Source: Cyclobacteriaceae bacterium
Lineage (GTDB): Bacteria > Bacteroidota > Bacteroidia > Cytophagales > Cyclobacteriaceae
Reading direction: 5' to 3'
NCBI GenBank assembly: GCA_030637245.1
Contig: DAOVVI010000122.1
Coordinates: 1-5,881 of the forward strand
DNA: 5,881 nucleotides
Below are positions 4,989 through 5,881 of this stretch, in pieces; position 1 is the stretch's first letter; each line of letters starts with the position of its first letter. The translations under genes were made by a program, and so were the position numbers. The notes under the pieces were generated by a model. It did not search any database, was not told the origin of the DNA, and saw only the letters and a list, made by a program, of their open reading frames with translations.

Positions 4989-5881
4989 ATGTCTAACAAG
5001 AAGAATCAAAAAGTCATTCGAAAACCATTGTGGTATAAAGATGCTATTATCTATGAATTGCATATCAAAGCATTTATGGATAAAAACGGGGATGGCATCG
5101 GTGATTTTGAAGGTCTTTTTGACAAACTTGATTACCTCGAGAATCTTGGCGTCACAACCATTTGGCTTCTCCCTTTTTATCCATCACCACAAAAGGATGA
5201 TGGTTATGACATTGCCGATTACAATACGATCAATTCATCTTATGGTAATGTAAGTGATTTTAAAAAGTTTTTACGCGAAGCTCATAAAAGAAATCTAAAC
5301 GTAATAATAGAGCTTGTTATGAACCACACATCAGATCAGCATGAGTGGTTTCAAAGGGCAAGACATGCCCCAAAAGGATCACCGGAAAGGGATTATTATG
5401 TGTGGACTGATGACCCGGAAAAATTTAAAGACGCAAGGATCATATTTACAGATTACGAGTCATCTAACTGGACTTGGGATCCGGTAGCAGGGCAATACTA
5501 CTGGCATCGATTTTTTCATTATCAACCGGATTTAAATTATTACAATCCTCTAGTTGAAAAAGAAATGTTTAAGGTGATGGATTATTGGCTAAATATGGGC
5601 GTTGATGGATTTAGGCTCGATGCTATACCATACCTATTTGAAGAGGATGGCACAAACTGTGAAAATCTGCCTCAGACCCATGACTTCCTCAAAAAATTGC
5701 GCGCCTATGTTGACAGCAGACACGACAATGTATTACTGCTTGCAGAGGCCAATATGTGGCCGGAAGATAGCGCCGCTTATTTTGGAGATGGAGATGAATG
5801 CCAAATGAACTATCATTTTCCCATAATGCCCCGAATGTTTATGTCTGTAAACATGGAAAACAGATATCCTATCATGGATAT
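4989..5881 (+). CDS. treS: Trehalose synthase / maltose alpha-D-glucosyltransferase, N-terminal part
   Basis: This cytoplasmic GH13 enzyme interconverts maltose and trehalose by intramolecular transglucosylation. It links trehalose to maltose and, through maltokinase, to glycogen-type glucan metabolism. The first 297 residues are visible; the right edge cuts the gene, and family members have about 550-600 residues, or about 1,100 when fused to maltokinase. Features in order are: WYKDAIIYELHIKAF (15-29); a Ca-binding-type loop DKNGDGIGD (31-39); WLLPFYPSP (59-67) and DDGYDIADY (70-78); region I ELVMNHTSD (108-116); region II GVDGFRLDAIPYL (204-216), with predicted nucleophile Asp211; and region III LLAEANMWPED (250-260), with predicted acid/base Glu253. 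DGTNCENLP and YFGDGDECQMNYHFPIMPRMFM are typical of TreS and separate it from ordinary amylases and oligo-1,6-glucosidases. The third catalytic Asp lies beyond the window. The ATG at 4989 fits the usual N-terminus and the promoter. The gene is divergent from the usp gene. Confidence 0.93.
   Translation, partial: MSNKKNQKVIRKPLWYKDAIIYELHIKAFMDKNGDGIGDFEGLFDKLDYLENLGVTTIWLLPFYPSPQKDDGYDIADYNTINSSYGNVSDFKKFLREAHKRNLNVIIELVMNHTSDQHEWFQRARHAPKGSPERDYYVWTDDPEKFKDARIIFTDYESSNWTWDPVAGQYYWHRFFHYQPDLNYYNPLVEKEMFKVMDYWLNMGVDGFRLDAIPYLFEEDGTNCENLPQTHDFLKKLRAYVDSRHDNVLLLAEANMWPEDSAAYFGDGDECQMNYHFPIMPRMFMSVNMENRYPIMD

Noticed and set aside
5041..5808. Plus-strand frames of 70 and 68 codons near the right end
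   Set aside because: They are out of frame with treS, whose reading frame is open from 4989 to the window edge and carries all expected GH13 motifs.
1..5881. CRISPR array, insertion sequence, prophage, tRNA or rRNA
   Set aside because: I saw no regularly spaced direct repeats, transposase or integrase motifs, phage structural genes, or tRNA-like folds with a CCA end on either strand.

Overview
The window is AT-rich bacterial DNA that looks like Bacteroidota. The clues are a Tat-exported Gfo/Idh/MocA oxidoreductase with the C-terminal region common in that phylum and in Planctomycetes, the absence of strong Shine-Dalgarno sequences, and a good match to the Bacteroidetes -33/-7 promoter (TTTG, 20 nt, TAnnTTTG-like) in front of the last gene. 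No phage, transposase, CRISPR, tRNA or rRNA gene was seen. The phylum assignment is inference; nothing here identifies a genus.

Layout. Positions 1-83 (+) are the last 26 codons of a gene whose C-terminus resembles that of the next gene. After a 359-base gap comes a complete Tat-signal Gfo/Idh/MocA family oxidoreductase (443-1786, +), closed by a textbook intrinsic terminator (1836-1869). A 567-base stretch follows. It holds a GC-rich imperfect hairpin, a weak promoter candidate and a doubtful 49-codon ORF, and leads into a 70-residue two-helix membrane protein of the superinfection-immunity-like family (2354-2566, +). Two minus-strand genes come next. In order of transcription they are a tandem-domain universal stress protein (4668-3790) with its own terminator (3784-3762), then an MscS-type mechanosensitive channel (3713-2790). 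Across a 320-base divergent intergenic region, a trehalose synthase gene, treS (4989 to the right edge, +), is cut off by the window after 297 codons.

How they fit. The left part is probably a catabolic or carbohydrate-modifying locus: one exported sugar-type dehydrogenase, perhaps two in tandem. The right part groups a stress sensor or regulator, a tension-gated safety-valve channel and a trehalose/maltose-interconverting enzyme. This is a plausible osmotic or energy stress neighbourhood. The co-function is inferred from adjacency and family roles only. Most of the content is ordinary. The less expected points are the decayed nucleotide-binding motif in the second USP domain, the small superinfection-immunity-like gene with no phage context, and similar GC-rich hairpins recurring in three intergenic regions.
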